A DNA stretch of 64,000 nucleotides, taken from NCBI GenBank assembly GCA_963750255.1, contig CAVVPZ010000009.1, positions 186,001 through 250,000 on the forward strand, written 5' to 3'. Numbering within the stretch: position 1 is the first letter of the stretch; each line of letters begins with the position of its first letter. Source of the DNA: DATLED01 sp963750255. Lineage in GTDB: Bacteria > Actinomycetota > Acidimicrobiia > Acidimicrobiales > CADCTF01. A program made the translations under genes and the position numbers. Shown here piece by piece: positions 1 to 9,608 of this stretch. The notes under the pieces are model-generated. The model saw nothing but the letters and a program-made list of their open reading frames with translations. It was not told the origin of the DNA and ran no database searches.

Positions 1-1
1 T

Positions 2-235
2 TACAAGGTCTTCCGCCGTGATGCGGTCGAGGGCATCGTCTTCGAATCCGACCGCTTCGGTTTCGAACCCGAGTTCACGGTCAAGGTCGCCCGCCGCCAT
101 CTGCGCATCTACGAGGTCGGCATCTCGTATTACGGGCGCCGGTACGCGGAGGGCAAGAAGATCACGTGGAAGGACGGCTTCTCCACCATCTGGTGGCTGG
201 TGCGCTATGGACTCCTCGCTGGTTCCACTCGGTAG
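2..235 (+). CDS. Family 2 glycosyltransferase, C-terminal fragment
   Basis: An open frame enters from the window edge and stops at TAG 233-235, leaving 77 residues of the C-terminus. The readable text (CYKVFRR-like beginning, then DRFGFEPEFTVKVARR, ISYYGRRYAEGKKITWKDG) matches the conserved tail of dolichol-phosphate-mannose-synthase-like GT2 enzymes. These transfer a sugar from a nucleotide donor to a lipid or glycan acceptor at the inner membrane face. The catalytic DxD part lies outside the window, so donor and acceptor cannot be judged. No membrane helix follows the domain. Family is fairly sure, substrate unknown. Confidence 0.75.
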   Translation, partial: YKVFRRDAVEGIVFESDRFGFEPEFTVKVARRHLRIYEVGISYYGRRYAEGKKITWKDGFSTIWWLVRYGLLAGSTR

Positions 236-315
236 AGGCTCGCGTCACCGAAGCGTCTGATCTTGGCCAGGCCGGGATCTGCGTCGAGCCGTTGCAACAC
301 GATGTCGGGTCCGGG

Positions 316-966
316 TCAACCTCGTAGGGGGAAGCCGACGATCGTCTCGAGTTCGGCGAGAGCGATGCTGGGATCGCCGACCTTGATCGTGCGCATTCCC
401 ATCGCCCGGGCGGGTTTGAGGTTCACGCCGAGGTCGTCGAGGAACACCGCCTCGGTGGGCTCGATCTCGAGAGTCGAGCAAGCGATTTCGTAGAACCGGG
501 GGTCGGGCTTTCGAACGCCGACCTTGCTCGACTCGATCACGGCGTCGAAGAGACCGAGGACCTCGTCGCGTCCGGTGGCCCGGCCCTGACGGGGAAAGTC
601 GTTGAAGCCCACGACGTTGTTGGTGAGGCACGCGGTTTTGAACCGAGTCCCGCATCGGCGCAAGGCCTCCACCATCTCGGGTCGAATTTGTCCGGCGAGC
701 AACGGCATCACTTCACGGGCCACGATCGTCTGGCCCAGGCCCCGCGCCTCGGCCTCGAACAGATCGCAGAACTCATCGAAAGGCACCTGGTTGCGCTCGA
801 ACTTCGCCCATGCGTTGGTGTCGGGGTTGGTGGCGTTGAGCGTGCGAATGAAGTCCTTGGGCAAGCCTTGTTCGACCTCGTAGCGACGGAACGCTTCGAA
901 CGGGCTCGACAGGATGACGCCGCCGAAGTCCCACAGCACGGCCCGCAGTTCACGCTCCTCGCTCAT
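316..966 (-). CDS. HAD superfamily (subfamily IA) hydrolase
   Basis: A 216-residue haloacid-dehalogenase-like phosphatase. Motif I is DFGG with the nucleophile Asp near residue 13. Motif II is the TNN after 'FKTACL'. Motif III is the Lys in KVGVRKPDP, and motif IV is FLDDLGVN. The DFGGV form of motif I is typical of the phosphatase-like domain seen at the N-terminus of epoxide hydrolases and of acyl-CoA-dehydrogenase-associated HADs. The start chosen is the ATG whose first bases overlap the upstream peptidase stop (ATGA, 963-966); an upstream in-frame ATG would add ten unconserved residues. Translational coupling with the M20 peptidase suggests a shared transcript. Substrate not predictable. 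Confidence 0.85.
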   Translation of the reverse strand: MSEERELRAVLWDFGGVILSSPFEAFRRYEVEQGLPKDFIRTLNATNPDTNAWAKFERNQVPFDEFCDLFEAEARGLGQTIVAREVMPLLAGQIRPEMVEALRRCGTRFKTACLTNNVVGFNDFPRQGRATGRDEVLGLFDAVIESSKVGVRKPDPRFYEIACSTLEIEPTEAVFLDDLGVNLKPARAMGMRTIKVGDPSIALAELETIVGFPLRG

Positions 967-2300
967 GCGAGCACGTCCTCGGCCAACTCGGTCCATAGCT
1001 CCGTCGACAGTCGCAGCGACTCTTGGTCGACCCGCTCGTCGTCCCCGTGGAACATCGCTCCGAACTGCTCGAATCCGATTCGCTCGCTGAAGAGCCCGAA
1101 CCCGTAGGAGGGGATGCCCATCCTTCGGAAGAACCGAGCGTCGGTGGCACCGACGGTGAGGAAGGGAATGTTTTGCGATCCGGGCGCCACTCGATCGGTC
1201 GCTCTTTGCAACGCGCCCCAGAGCGGGGTGTCAATCGGTGAAGCGGTCGAGGGGTCGTCATTGGCGGCGATGAGGGTGACACTGGCGGCGAGATCCGGGC
1301 CGATGATCTCGTCGAGTTGGGCCCGCACCTCCTCGCCCGTCTGGCCCGGCAAGGTGCGAATGTCGAGCTGCAGGTCGACGCGATCGGGGATGACGTTGGT
1401 CTTCGTGCCTGCGTGCATCACGGTCGGCGCAAAGGTCGTGTGGGTGCAGGCATGCGCTTGCCGGGCCAGTCCCAACGGGAGTTGTTCACACAAGCCGACC
1501 AATTCGTCGGCGTCGAGGAGCGAGCGTGTGAGGCCGGGTTCCCACTCGAGGCCCTCGACGAAGCGACGCCAGATGTCGTGTATCTCGGTCTCGGGCCGGT
1601 ACGCCTCGATACGGCGCACGACCTCGGCCGCTTTGACCAACGCGTTGTCCGTCCGAAATGGCAGCGACGCGTGGCCCGGCGTGCCCGAGATCCGGAGCGT
1701 GCACCAGAAACTGCCCTTCTCTCCGACGATGACAGGACGCTTGGTGCCGCCCTCGGAGGCCATCGGAAAGCCGCCCGACTCGGTGATCACGTAGTCGGCC
1801 CGCACGGCGTCGGACTCGTGCTCGGCGAGGTATTTGGCGCCGTAAGTCCCGAGCGCCTCCTCGTCGGCGACGGCGAGATAGATGAGGGTGCCGGTCGGCG
1901 AGAAGCTGCGCCGGGCCAGTCGTTTGGTCGCCACCGCCATCGACGCCGTCAAATTGAGCATGTCGACCGCGCCGCGGCCCCACACCTCGCCGTCGATGAG
2001 CTCGCCACCGTATGGATCGTGTCGCCAGCCGTCCGGATTGGCCGGCACCACGTCGGTGTGACCCATGAGCAACACGGTCGGCGCCGAAGGGTCGCGCCCC
2101 TCGATCCGTGCCACCAGCGAGGGACGCCCACGCTGGCTTTCGAAGCGAGCCAGATCGAGGCCTGAGCCCTCGAGATAGGCCTCCAACACCCCGACGCTGC
2201 GCTCCTCGAAGCCGGACTCCGGCGTGCCATCGTTCACGCAGGCGTTGCGAATGAGGTGCTGCAAGAGGTCGGTGACCTCAGCGGTGGGGTCATCGGGCAC
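963..2300 (-). CDS. M20 family zinc metallopeptidase (ArgE/DapE/carboxypeptidase type)
   Basis: A 445-residue cytosolic dizinc hydrolase that cleaves amide bonds of small peptides or N-acyl amino acids. Metal ligands are visible in order: His in GHTDVVP near residue 81, Asp in GRGAVDM near 113, the Glu pair in VADEEALG near 147, and the late His in FHGDDERV. The dimerisation domain lies between about residues 200 and 320 (GTPGHASLP). Length and motif order match M20 enzymes often annotated 'M20/M25/M40 peptidase'. The start is GTG at 2300. It overlaps the downstream HAD gene by four bases. It is divergent from the NYN-S1 gene, with 29 bases between the starts. Confidence 0.9.
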   Translation of the reverse strand: MPDDPTAEVTDLLQHLIRNACVNDGTPESGFEERSVGVLEAYLEGSGLDLARFESQRGRPSLVARIEGRDPSAPTVLLMGHTDVVPANPDGWRHDPYGGELIDGEVWGRGAVDMLNLTASMAVATKRLARRSFSPTGTLIYLAVADEEALGTYGAKYLAEHESDAVRADYVITESGGFPMASEGGTKRPVIVGEKGSFWCTLRISGTPGHASLPFRTDNALVKAAEVVRRIEAYRPETEIHDIWRRFVEGLEWEPGLTRSLLDADELVGLCEQLPLGLARQAHACTHTTFAPTVMHAGTKTNVIPDRVDLQLDIRTLPGQTGEEVRAQLDEIIGPDLAASVTLIAANDDPSTASPIDTPLWGALQRATDRVAPGSQNIPFLTVGATDARFFRRMGIPSYGFGLFSERIGFEQFGAMFHGDDERVDQESLRLSTELWTELAEDVLA

Positions 2301-2329
2301 GGCCGGACTCTATGGTTGACTGAGCGACG

Positions 2330-3871
<1,542 letters not shown>

Positions 3872-3902
3872 GGGTTCGCCCTCCGGTTCGGTCGGCATCG
3901 TC

Positions 3903-4709
3903 GTGCGCATCGCGACCTGGAACGTCAACTCACTCAAAGCCCGGCTGGAAAAGGTCGAGGAGTGGATCGGCTACGCCGCGCCCGACGTCCTGTGTCTCCA
4001 AGAGACCAAACTGGCTGACGCCGCTTTCCCGGCCATGGCATTCGCGGCGCTGGGGTATGAGTCCGCCCACCACGGCGAAGGCAGGTGGAACGGCGTGGCG
4101 ATCGTCAGTCGCGTCGGCCTCGACGACGTCGTGGCAGGGTTCGCGGCCCCACGTGAGCCCCAGGTCGAGGCCAGGCTGCTCTCGGCCACGTGCGCGGGTG
4201 TCCGGGTGTCATCGGTCTACGTGCCCAACGGACGGCAGGTAGGCACCGACCACTTCGAGGCCAAGCTCTCTTGGCTGGAGGATCTTCGTCGCCATCTCGT
4301 CGCCACCTGCGACCCGACGACACCCGTGGCGTTGTGTGGTGACTTCAACGTGGCCCCCGACGACCGCGATGTGTGGGATCCCCGCCGAGCCAACGGGGGC
4401 ACCCATGTCACGGACGAGGAACGGGCGGCGATCCACGCTCTCGAGAAGTGGGGCCTCGTCGACGCCTTTCGCCTCCAACACGACGGCGATCGGCTCTTCA
4501 GTTGGTGGGATTATCGGGCCGGCGACTTCCATAACCACCGCGGGATGCGCATCGATCTCGTGCTCGCCAGCCGTCCGCTGGCTGACCGAGTGACCTTCGC
4601 GCTGATCGACCGCCAGGCCCGAAAGGGCAAGCTTCCCTCCGATCACGCCCCGCTCTTGGTCGACTTCGACGTCGACACGGCCATCATCGAGGAGTCCCGC
4701 CATGACTGA
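3903..4709 (+). CDS. xthA: Exodeoxyribonuclease III
   Basis: A 268-residue exonuclease III/AP endonuclease of the EEP fold. It removes 3' blocking groups and nicks abasic sites during base-excision repair. Visible signatures are TWNVNSLKAR at the N-terminus, CLQETK with the metal-binding Glu, GDFNVAPDDRD with the catalytic Asp-Asn pair, and the terminal SDHAPLLVDFD with the catalytic Asp-His. The start is GTG 3903, because the homologous region begins directly with RIATWNVNS. The last eight bases overlap the start of the next gene. Length is normal for the family. Confidence 0.94.
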   Translation: MRIATWNVNSLKARLEKVEEWIGYAAPDVLCLQETKLADAAFPAMAFAALGYESAHHGEGRWNGVAIVSRVGLDDVVAGFAAPREPQVEARLLSATCAGVRVSSVYVPNGRQVGTDHFEAKLSWLEDLRRHLVATCDPTTPVALCGDFNVAPDDRDVWDPRRANGGTHVTDEERAAIHALEKWGLVDAFRLQHDGDRLFSWWDYRAGDFHNHRGMRIDLVLASRPLADRVTFALIDRQARKGKLPSDHAPLLVDFDVDTAIIEESRHD

Positions 4710-5394
4710 TGTCCCCTTCGGATCGCCTGAATTCGGGCGCCGACTGCTCGAGGGACGGTCCGCCGAGGTCACGCCCCAGCGAGCGGAGATGCGTCGACTC
4801 GCTGACGCCGCCCGCCTCTTGGTGGAGCGCCTCGTCGCGACCCAAGCGCCGGTCGAGACCTTGGCCGAGGCGGCCAACGCGGTCGAGGCGGTGGCCGCGA
4901 CCCTCGACGGGTTCGGTCGGGGCCATTCCTTCGAAGGGTTCGCCGAATCGGCGACGGCAGGCGATCCGCACGCCTTCTTCGATCACAGTCCGATCATCGG
5001 TCGGGCGAATCCGTTGGCCCCGCCGCTCACGCTCGAGGTGATCGACGGCAAGGTGGCAGGGCGGGCGACGTTCGGCTCGGCCTACGAGGGCCCGCCGGGC
5101 GCCGTCCACGGCGGTTACGTCGCCGCCGCCTTCGACGAGGTGCTGGGGATGGCCCAGTCGCTCGGCGAGAAACCGGGAATGACGGGCACGCTCACCGTGC
5201 GCTACCGGCGCCCGCACCCGTTACGTACCGAGATCGAATTCGAGGGCGAACTCCTACGGGTCGAGGGTCGCAAGATCTTCACCGCCGGCCGATCCTTCGC
5301 CGGCGGCGAACTCCTGGCCGAAGTCGAGGGCATCTTCATCTCGGTCGACTTCGCCAAGATGGCCCAGATGATGACGCCGAAGGCGCCGGACTAG
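4702..5394 (+). CDS. PaaI-type hotdog-fold thioesterase
   Basis: A 230-residue protein. The C-terminal ~130 residues form a hotdog thioesterase domain with the characteristic GPPGAVHGGYVAAAFDEVLG stretch and a TLTVRYRRPHPLRTEI strand. The first ~80 residues are a helical extension of unknown role. Such enzymes hydrolyse acyl-CoA thioesters in the cytosol; the acyl chain cannot be predicted. The start ATG lies inside the end of xthA, so the two are probably cotranscribed. Its stop overlaps, in the opposite orientation, the stop of the minus-strand hypothetical gene (shared CTAG), making this a tightly convergent junction. Confidence 0.85.
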   Translation: MTDVPFGSPEFGRRLLEGRSAEVTPQRAEMRRLADAARLLVERLVATQAPVETLAEAANAVEAVAATLDGFGRGHSFEGFAESATAGDPHAFFDHSPIIGRANPLAPPLTLEVIDGKVAGRATFGSAYEGPPGAVHGGYVAAAFDEVLGMAQSLGEKPGMTGTLTVRYRRPHPLRTEIEFEGELLRVEGRKIFTAGRSFAGGELLAEVEGIFISVDFAKMAQMMTPKAPD

Positions 5395-5830
5395 CCGAAG
5401 CTCAGGATGCGAGCCGGCGGCCCGAAGCGCTCATGGAAGAGCGACCACTCCTCGTCGAGCGGCAGCGGCAAAGCAGCGGCGCCCGAGCCGATCAACGGCT
5501 TGGGTTTGCGCGGCGCGTCGGCTGGCGCTGTTGCCGCCGCGGCCCTTGTAGACGATCAGCCCGCTCAGCGGATCAGGGACGGCATCGAGGGCGACTTGGA
5601 CGCCGAGGCTCGACCGGTAGCGGTCCCACGCCTCTTCATCGATGAAGGCGACCTCGAAGATGACGCCCCAGGAGCTGCGCTCCCAGTTCCAGTCGGTGGC
5701 ACCCGAAACGATGGCGTTCTCGACCAGTCGATCGCCCCACGCCTCGGCCCACGACCCCGCGCTCGAAGACGCCGTCGAATACTTCGATGGACATCCAGTA
5801 GGGGCCAGCCACGGCGCCAGGGTACGTCAT
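5391..5830 (-). CDS. Conserved hypothetical protein, reading frame broken twice
   Basis: Reading the minus strand gives three adjoining pieces that make sense together. The first is MTYPGAVAGPYWMSIEVFDG. After a shift near 5757-5765 the frame reads SWAEAWGDRLVENAIVSGAT, then WNWERSSWGVIFEVAFIDEE, then VPDPLSGLIVYKGRGG. After a second shift near 5515-5530 it reads KPKPLIGSGAAALPLPLDEE and ends RFGPPARILSFG. Each piece alone is too short and its neighbour continues in register, so one protein of about 145 residues is likely. I do not recognise the family. It follows the sigma-region-4-like gene by 14 bases in the same direction and may belong to the uvrD2 unit. Confidence 0.55.
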
Positions 5831-5844
5831 CTCAGCGCCGGCCG

Positions 5845-6135
5845 TCAGGCCGAGAGGTGGAGACGGAGCTTTTCCAGGCCTGATCCGTAGGCCGATCGCA
5901 GCCGGTCGCCGCCCACGCCGAGGTCACCGCGCAGCTGTGTCATGGTCCGGATGGCGTGGCCCCGCAGCCCGAAGCGGGCCGCGATCACCTCCCGTTCGAG
6001 GTCGGAGAGATCGTCGAAGAGGTGGGTGTCGACCCGAATGGCGACCAGGTCGTCATCAGCTTCGCCCCCCACATCGACCAGATCCCCGAGCGCATCCGGA
6101 TACGGCCATCCGTCTTCTGCGGGCCACAGAGTCAT
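5845..6135 (-). CDS. Small sigma-70 region 4-like DNA-binding protein
   Basis: A 96-residue protein. Its second half (LFDDLSDLEREVIAARFGL, then a helix-turn-helix-like segment ending GSGLEKLRLHLSA) has the form of sigma-70 region 4, the domain that contacts the -35 element. The 'L..LEREVI..RFGL' signature is strong. The first 30 residues are acidic and no region 2 (-10 binding) is present, so it cannot act as a complete sigma factor by itself. The start is the ATG giving MTLWPAEDGW; a longer in-frame extension has no conserved look. It sits 31 bases behind the DUF2505 gene. It may be an anti-sigma, co-regulator or stand-alone HTH. Confidence 0.6.
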   Translation of the reverse strand: MTLWPAEDGWPYPDALGDLVDVGGEADDDLVAIRVDTHLFDDLSDLEREVIAARFGLRGHAIRTMTQLRGDLGVGGDRLRSAYGSGLEKLRLHLSA

Positions 6136-6166
6136 GCATCTGTTCTCGCGCCCGAAGGCGCCGGCG

Positions 6167-6664
6167 TCAAGGCTTGGCGGCGATCCAGGAGTCGACGACG
6201 CCTTCTTCCACGGCGGCGTGCTCACGCAATCCGGACACGATGGCTGCTTCGACCTTTCCGCCCACGAGCGGCACCGAGACCTTGATCTCGGCCTCGGTCA
6301 GACGCCAGGTCCGACCGGGCTCGACTTCGCTCAGGACGAAGGTGCCCGACCCTCGAAGGAGGTTGCGGTAATGCTCGGGCACGATGCGCCAGGTGGTGTG
6401 GTGGGTGCGGCGGTCGAGCGTCGACTCCTCGACCCAACTCAGTCGCCCCGGGTCGACCACCCGGCGTACGGCGGAGTTGACCTCGCCCGTGAACGCATAG
6501 CGGACCCAGAGGTGGAGGAGATCACCGGCCTCGACCCGGTGCACCAGGGTCGGGCGGCCGAGGTCGGGGAGTTGGCCGAGGTGCTCGATGAAATCGGGAT
6601 CGGTGAACGCGGTCTCGACCGAGGCAAGGCTCCCGGAGAAGTGCTGATCGATGGTGAACCGCAT
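6167..6664 (-). CDS. DUF2505 family protein (SRPBCC/START-like fold)
   Basis: A 165-residue protein beginning MRFTIDQHFSGSLASVETAF, with PEHYRNLLRGSGTF and SVPLVGGKVEAAIV further on. This is the layout of actinobacterial DUF2505 proteins, predicted to adopt the ligand-binding START-like fold also found in polyketide cyclases and lipid-transfer proteins. The late 'G.KVE..I...L' helix is the usual C-terminal helix of that fold. No catalytic residues are evident and the ligand is unknown. It lies 20 bases downstream of uvrD2 in the same direction. Confidence 0.8.
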   Translation of the reverse strand: MRFTIDQHFSGSLASVETAFTDPDFIEHLGQLPDLGRPTLVHRVEAGDLLHLWVRYAFTGEVNSAVRRVVDPGRLSWVEESTLDRRTHHTTWRIVPEHYRNLLRGSGTFVLSEVEPGRTWRLTEAEIKVSVPLVGGKVEAAIVSGLREHAAVEEGVVDSWIAAKP

Positions 6665-6684
6665 TCGGCCGACGCTACCGGCGG

Positions 6685-8678
6685 TCAGGCGCTCTCGCGT
6701 TGGTCAGCGACGAGGGCGAGGAGGGCATCGCCGTATCGCTCGACCTTGACCGGACCGATGCCGGGGACGCCGAGCAGCGAGGCGCGGTCGTCGGGACGCC
6801 AGCAGCGAGTGCGGCCAGGGTGACGTCGGCGAAGACCAGGTGGGGCGGGATGGCCGCCGCTTTGGCCGTGCGGCTCCGCCACTGCTTGAGCGCGGTGAGG
6901 ACCGCCTCGTGCTCAGGATCGAGCGCGGGGCCGAGTGAACGCAACCGCGTGCGCTGGCGGTCGAGGGCAGGGCGCCACGTGACGGCGGTGCCGCCACCGA
7001 GTCGATGCAGGGCGGCCTCGACGGTCTCGAGCCACGGCGACGGGGATCGGCGCATGCTCCGTTCGCCGAACGTGCGCCGCTCGGACCACGAGCAATGCAG
7101 CTCGTCTCGGGCTCGGGTCATGGCGACGTAGAGCAGGCGGCGCTCCTCGGCCAGTTCTCCTTCGGACTCGGCCCGCCCGATGGGAACAAGACCCCTTTCG
7201 AGCCCGGCGATGAAGACGATGGGCCACTCGAGGCCCTTGGACCGGTGAAAGGTGACGACCTCGACCGCGTCGGCGCCAGCCTCGGGCTCGTCGCCCTGCA
7301 CGGTGGCGACCAGCCAAGCCTGGAATGCGGGCACCGAAGGTCGGGCGTCGAGCAGCGCGTACTCGTGACCGAGCCGCACGAGTGCAGCGAGGTGGTCGCG
7401 CCGGTCGGGGTCGGTGAGGCCGAGAAGCCCGGACTCGAGGTCGGCAAGGCGACTGGCGAACGGAACGCGGGCCGGCGACGCGGCGAGGTCGGCCAACGCG
7501 GCGGTCACTTCGGGCTGACGGAGGAGGCCGCCGCCTCCCCTGACTCGGAAGGGAATCTGCGCTGCCCGAAAGGCCCGCTCGAACTCGACGGATTGGGCGT
7601 TGGTGCGGACCAACACGGCGCAATCGGACCACGGCCGGGTCGGCCCGTGGTGACGTCGGATCTCGGCGGCGATGGTGGTCGCCTCGGCGGCGGCATCGGG
7701 CATCGAACGGACCGTCGGGAGACGGCCGTCGGCTTGGTGGGCCTGGATCGGCGCCGGCGACTCTTCCTGGCCGGCCAGCACGGCCGAGGCGACGGCCAGC
7801 ACCTGGGGACTCGATCGGTAGTTGTCGTCGAGGCGAATCGTCGACGCTGTCGGGAAGTGGGACGCGAAGTCGACCAGCAGATCAGGGTCGGCACCGTTCC
7901 ACGAATAGATGGCCTGGTTGGGGTCGCCGACCACGCACAGGTCGAGCCGATCCCCGAGCCAGCCTCGGAGGAGGTGGAACTGGACGGGGTTGACGTCTTG
8001 GAATTCGTCGACGAAGAGGTGGCGGAAGCGCCACCGTTGGCTGGCGGCGAACTCCTCGTCGTCGGCCAAGGCGGCTGCGCACCGCCCGAGCAGGTCGTCG
8101 AAATCGACGACGCGGCGCTTGCGCTTCTCGGCTTCGTAGCGGAGATAGAGCGTTGCCATCTCTTCGAACGGGAGGGGAGGGGTGCGGCCGACGCGCTCGG
8201 CCTCGGCGCCGTACCGCTCGGGGCTGACCAGGCGGGCCTTGGCCCACTCGATCTCGGAAGCTGCATCAGCGGCGAGCAGCCGGGCCGACTCGGAGGGACC
8301 GAGCAGCGGCACGAGGAGTCGCGACTTGCGGTCGAGCAGCGCGGGAGCGCTCTCGCCCCGGTCGGCCCACCGGCGCCGCAACTGGGCGTAGGCAACTGCG
8401 TGGAACGTGCCGGCGACGACGGCGGGCCGCACCCCGAGGCCACGCAGCCGTTCGCGCAACTCGCCCGCCGCCTTACGGGTGAAGGTGAGGGCGAGCACGT
8501 GCGGAGCGTCGGCAGTGCCGGTGAGCACCCGGTGGGCGATGCGCCGGGTCAGGACCCGGGTCTTGCCCGAACCAGCACCGGCGAGAATGCGCAGCGGCCC
8601 GTCGTCGGTCGTAACGGCCCGGCGCTGGTCGGCGTTGAGGCCGGCCAAAAGCGCGTCGGGAGTGGTCGGGTGCGGCAC
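6685..8678 (-). CDS. uvrD2: ATP-dependent DNA helicase UvrD2 (SF1A, with HRDC domain); one frame break near the 3' end
   Basis: About 664 residues. From GTG 8678, Walker A is AGAGSGKT at residues 33-40. Walker B is VDEFQDVNP, then VVGDPNQAIYSWNGAD (motif III), FHRSKGLEWPIVF (motif V) and EERRLLYVAMTRARDEL (motif VI). The C-terminus is an HRDC domain starting around LKQWRSRTAKAAAIPPHLVF. The frame breaks at about 6795-6810 and continues one base off with RASLLGVPGIGPVKVERYGD to a stop at 6685-6687. HRDC placement is diagnostic of actinobacterial UvrD2, a 3'-5' helicase in repair and replication. An ATG at 8807 would add 43 unconserved residues lying in a repeat-bearing intergenic region, so GTG 8678 is preferred. 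Confidence 0.9.
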
Positions 8679-8740
8679 CCGTCGAACGTTACGGACCGGG
8701 TGCGACACGAACGCGGATGGTCCCCGCCCCCCAATCCCCC

Positions 8741-8814
8741 CGTTGAGGTGGCTCTTGTGGTGGTCGAAATCGGACAATTCGGGCGGATCAACGACCGGAT
8801 CGGCCACCTCAACG
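8741..8814. repeat. Inverted 13-bp repeat pair between divergent genes
   Basis: CGTTGAGGTGGCT at 8741-8753 is mirrored by GGCCACCTCAACG at 8802-8814. The outer flanks also pair (CCCCAATC upstream against GATTGGGG downstream), giving arms of about 24 bp. The 13-mer matches the unit CGTTGnnGTGGCC of the arrays at 40385-40458 and 58185-58289. Its 61-nt offset equals two of their 30-31-nt steps. It lies between the divergent starts of uvrD2 (8678) and the alpha/beta hydrolase (8855), so it could also affect transcription. Confidence 0.75.
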
Positions 8815-8854
8815 CGGATTGGGGGGGTTTGGGGAGGGGGTAGGTTGCCCGCCC

Positions 8855-9608
8855 GTGGCCAAGCGGGCGTTCGATGGGGGCCGACTGTTCGGCGTGACGC
8901 ACGGCGAGGCGCCGTTCGGAGTGCTGGCCCTGCCTGGCTGGATGCACACCTCGGCCGACTGGGACGCGACGCTGCGTCCGCTCTCGGTCGGTGCGGTGGC
9001 CCTCGATCTGCCCGGCTTCGGCGGCGCCACGCCCGAGCCGGCGAGCGCTACGGGGTCGGCTGGGTACGCCGAGGTGGTGCGACCGGTGCTGGTCGAGATG
9101 GACGCTCCGGTGGTCGTTGTCGGCCACAGCTTCGGGGGACGGGTGGCGCTGCACCTCGCCGCTTCGCACCCCGACCTGGTGCGGGGCGTGGTGATCACGG
9201 GGGTGCCCAAGCTGGTGGCGCCTACGGCGGCAGGTCCTGGACCCTCGCCCGCCTACCGCCTGGCCCGCTGGCTGCATCGAAGGGGTTTGATGAGTGACGA
9301 GAAGATGGAGGCCCGGCGGCGCAGGAGCGGATCGGCCGACTACCGCAACGCGGCGTCGCCGGTCATGCGCGATGTCCTCGTGCGGGTCACGAACGAGCAC
9401 TACGAGGACCAACTGCGAGCCATCCGCTGCCCGGTCGAACTCGTCTACGGCGCGCGAGGACACCGCGGCACCGGCGGACATGGCCGAGGCAGGCGCCCGA
9501 CTCCTCGGTGATCGGGCCAACCTGACGGTGCTCGACGGCGTCGACCACTTCACCCCCACGGCGGCGCCGGAAGCCCTGACCGCCGCCATCGAGCGGTGCC
9601 TCGGATGA
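8855..9608 (+). CDS. Alpha/beta-hydrolase; one frame break
   Basis: About 250 residues with the alpha/beta-hydrolase fold. The oxyanion region is LALPGWMHTSADW, the nucleophile elbow is GHSFGG (Ser), the acid is near REDTAAPADM, and the catalytic His is in DGVDHFTPT. The frame breaks at about 9460, where GTCTACGGCGCGCGAGG appears to lack one base. Downstream the protein continues EDTAAPADMAEAGARLLGD to a stop at 9606-9608. The start is taken as GTG 8855 (VAKRAFDGGR). The stop overlaps the next start (ATGA), so it heads the Mur ligase-like operon. Esterase, lipase and dehalogenase activities are all possible. Confidence 0.8.
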
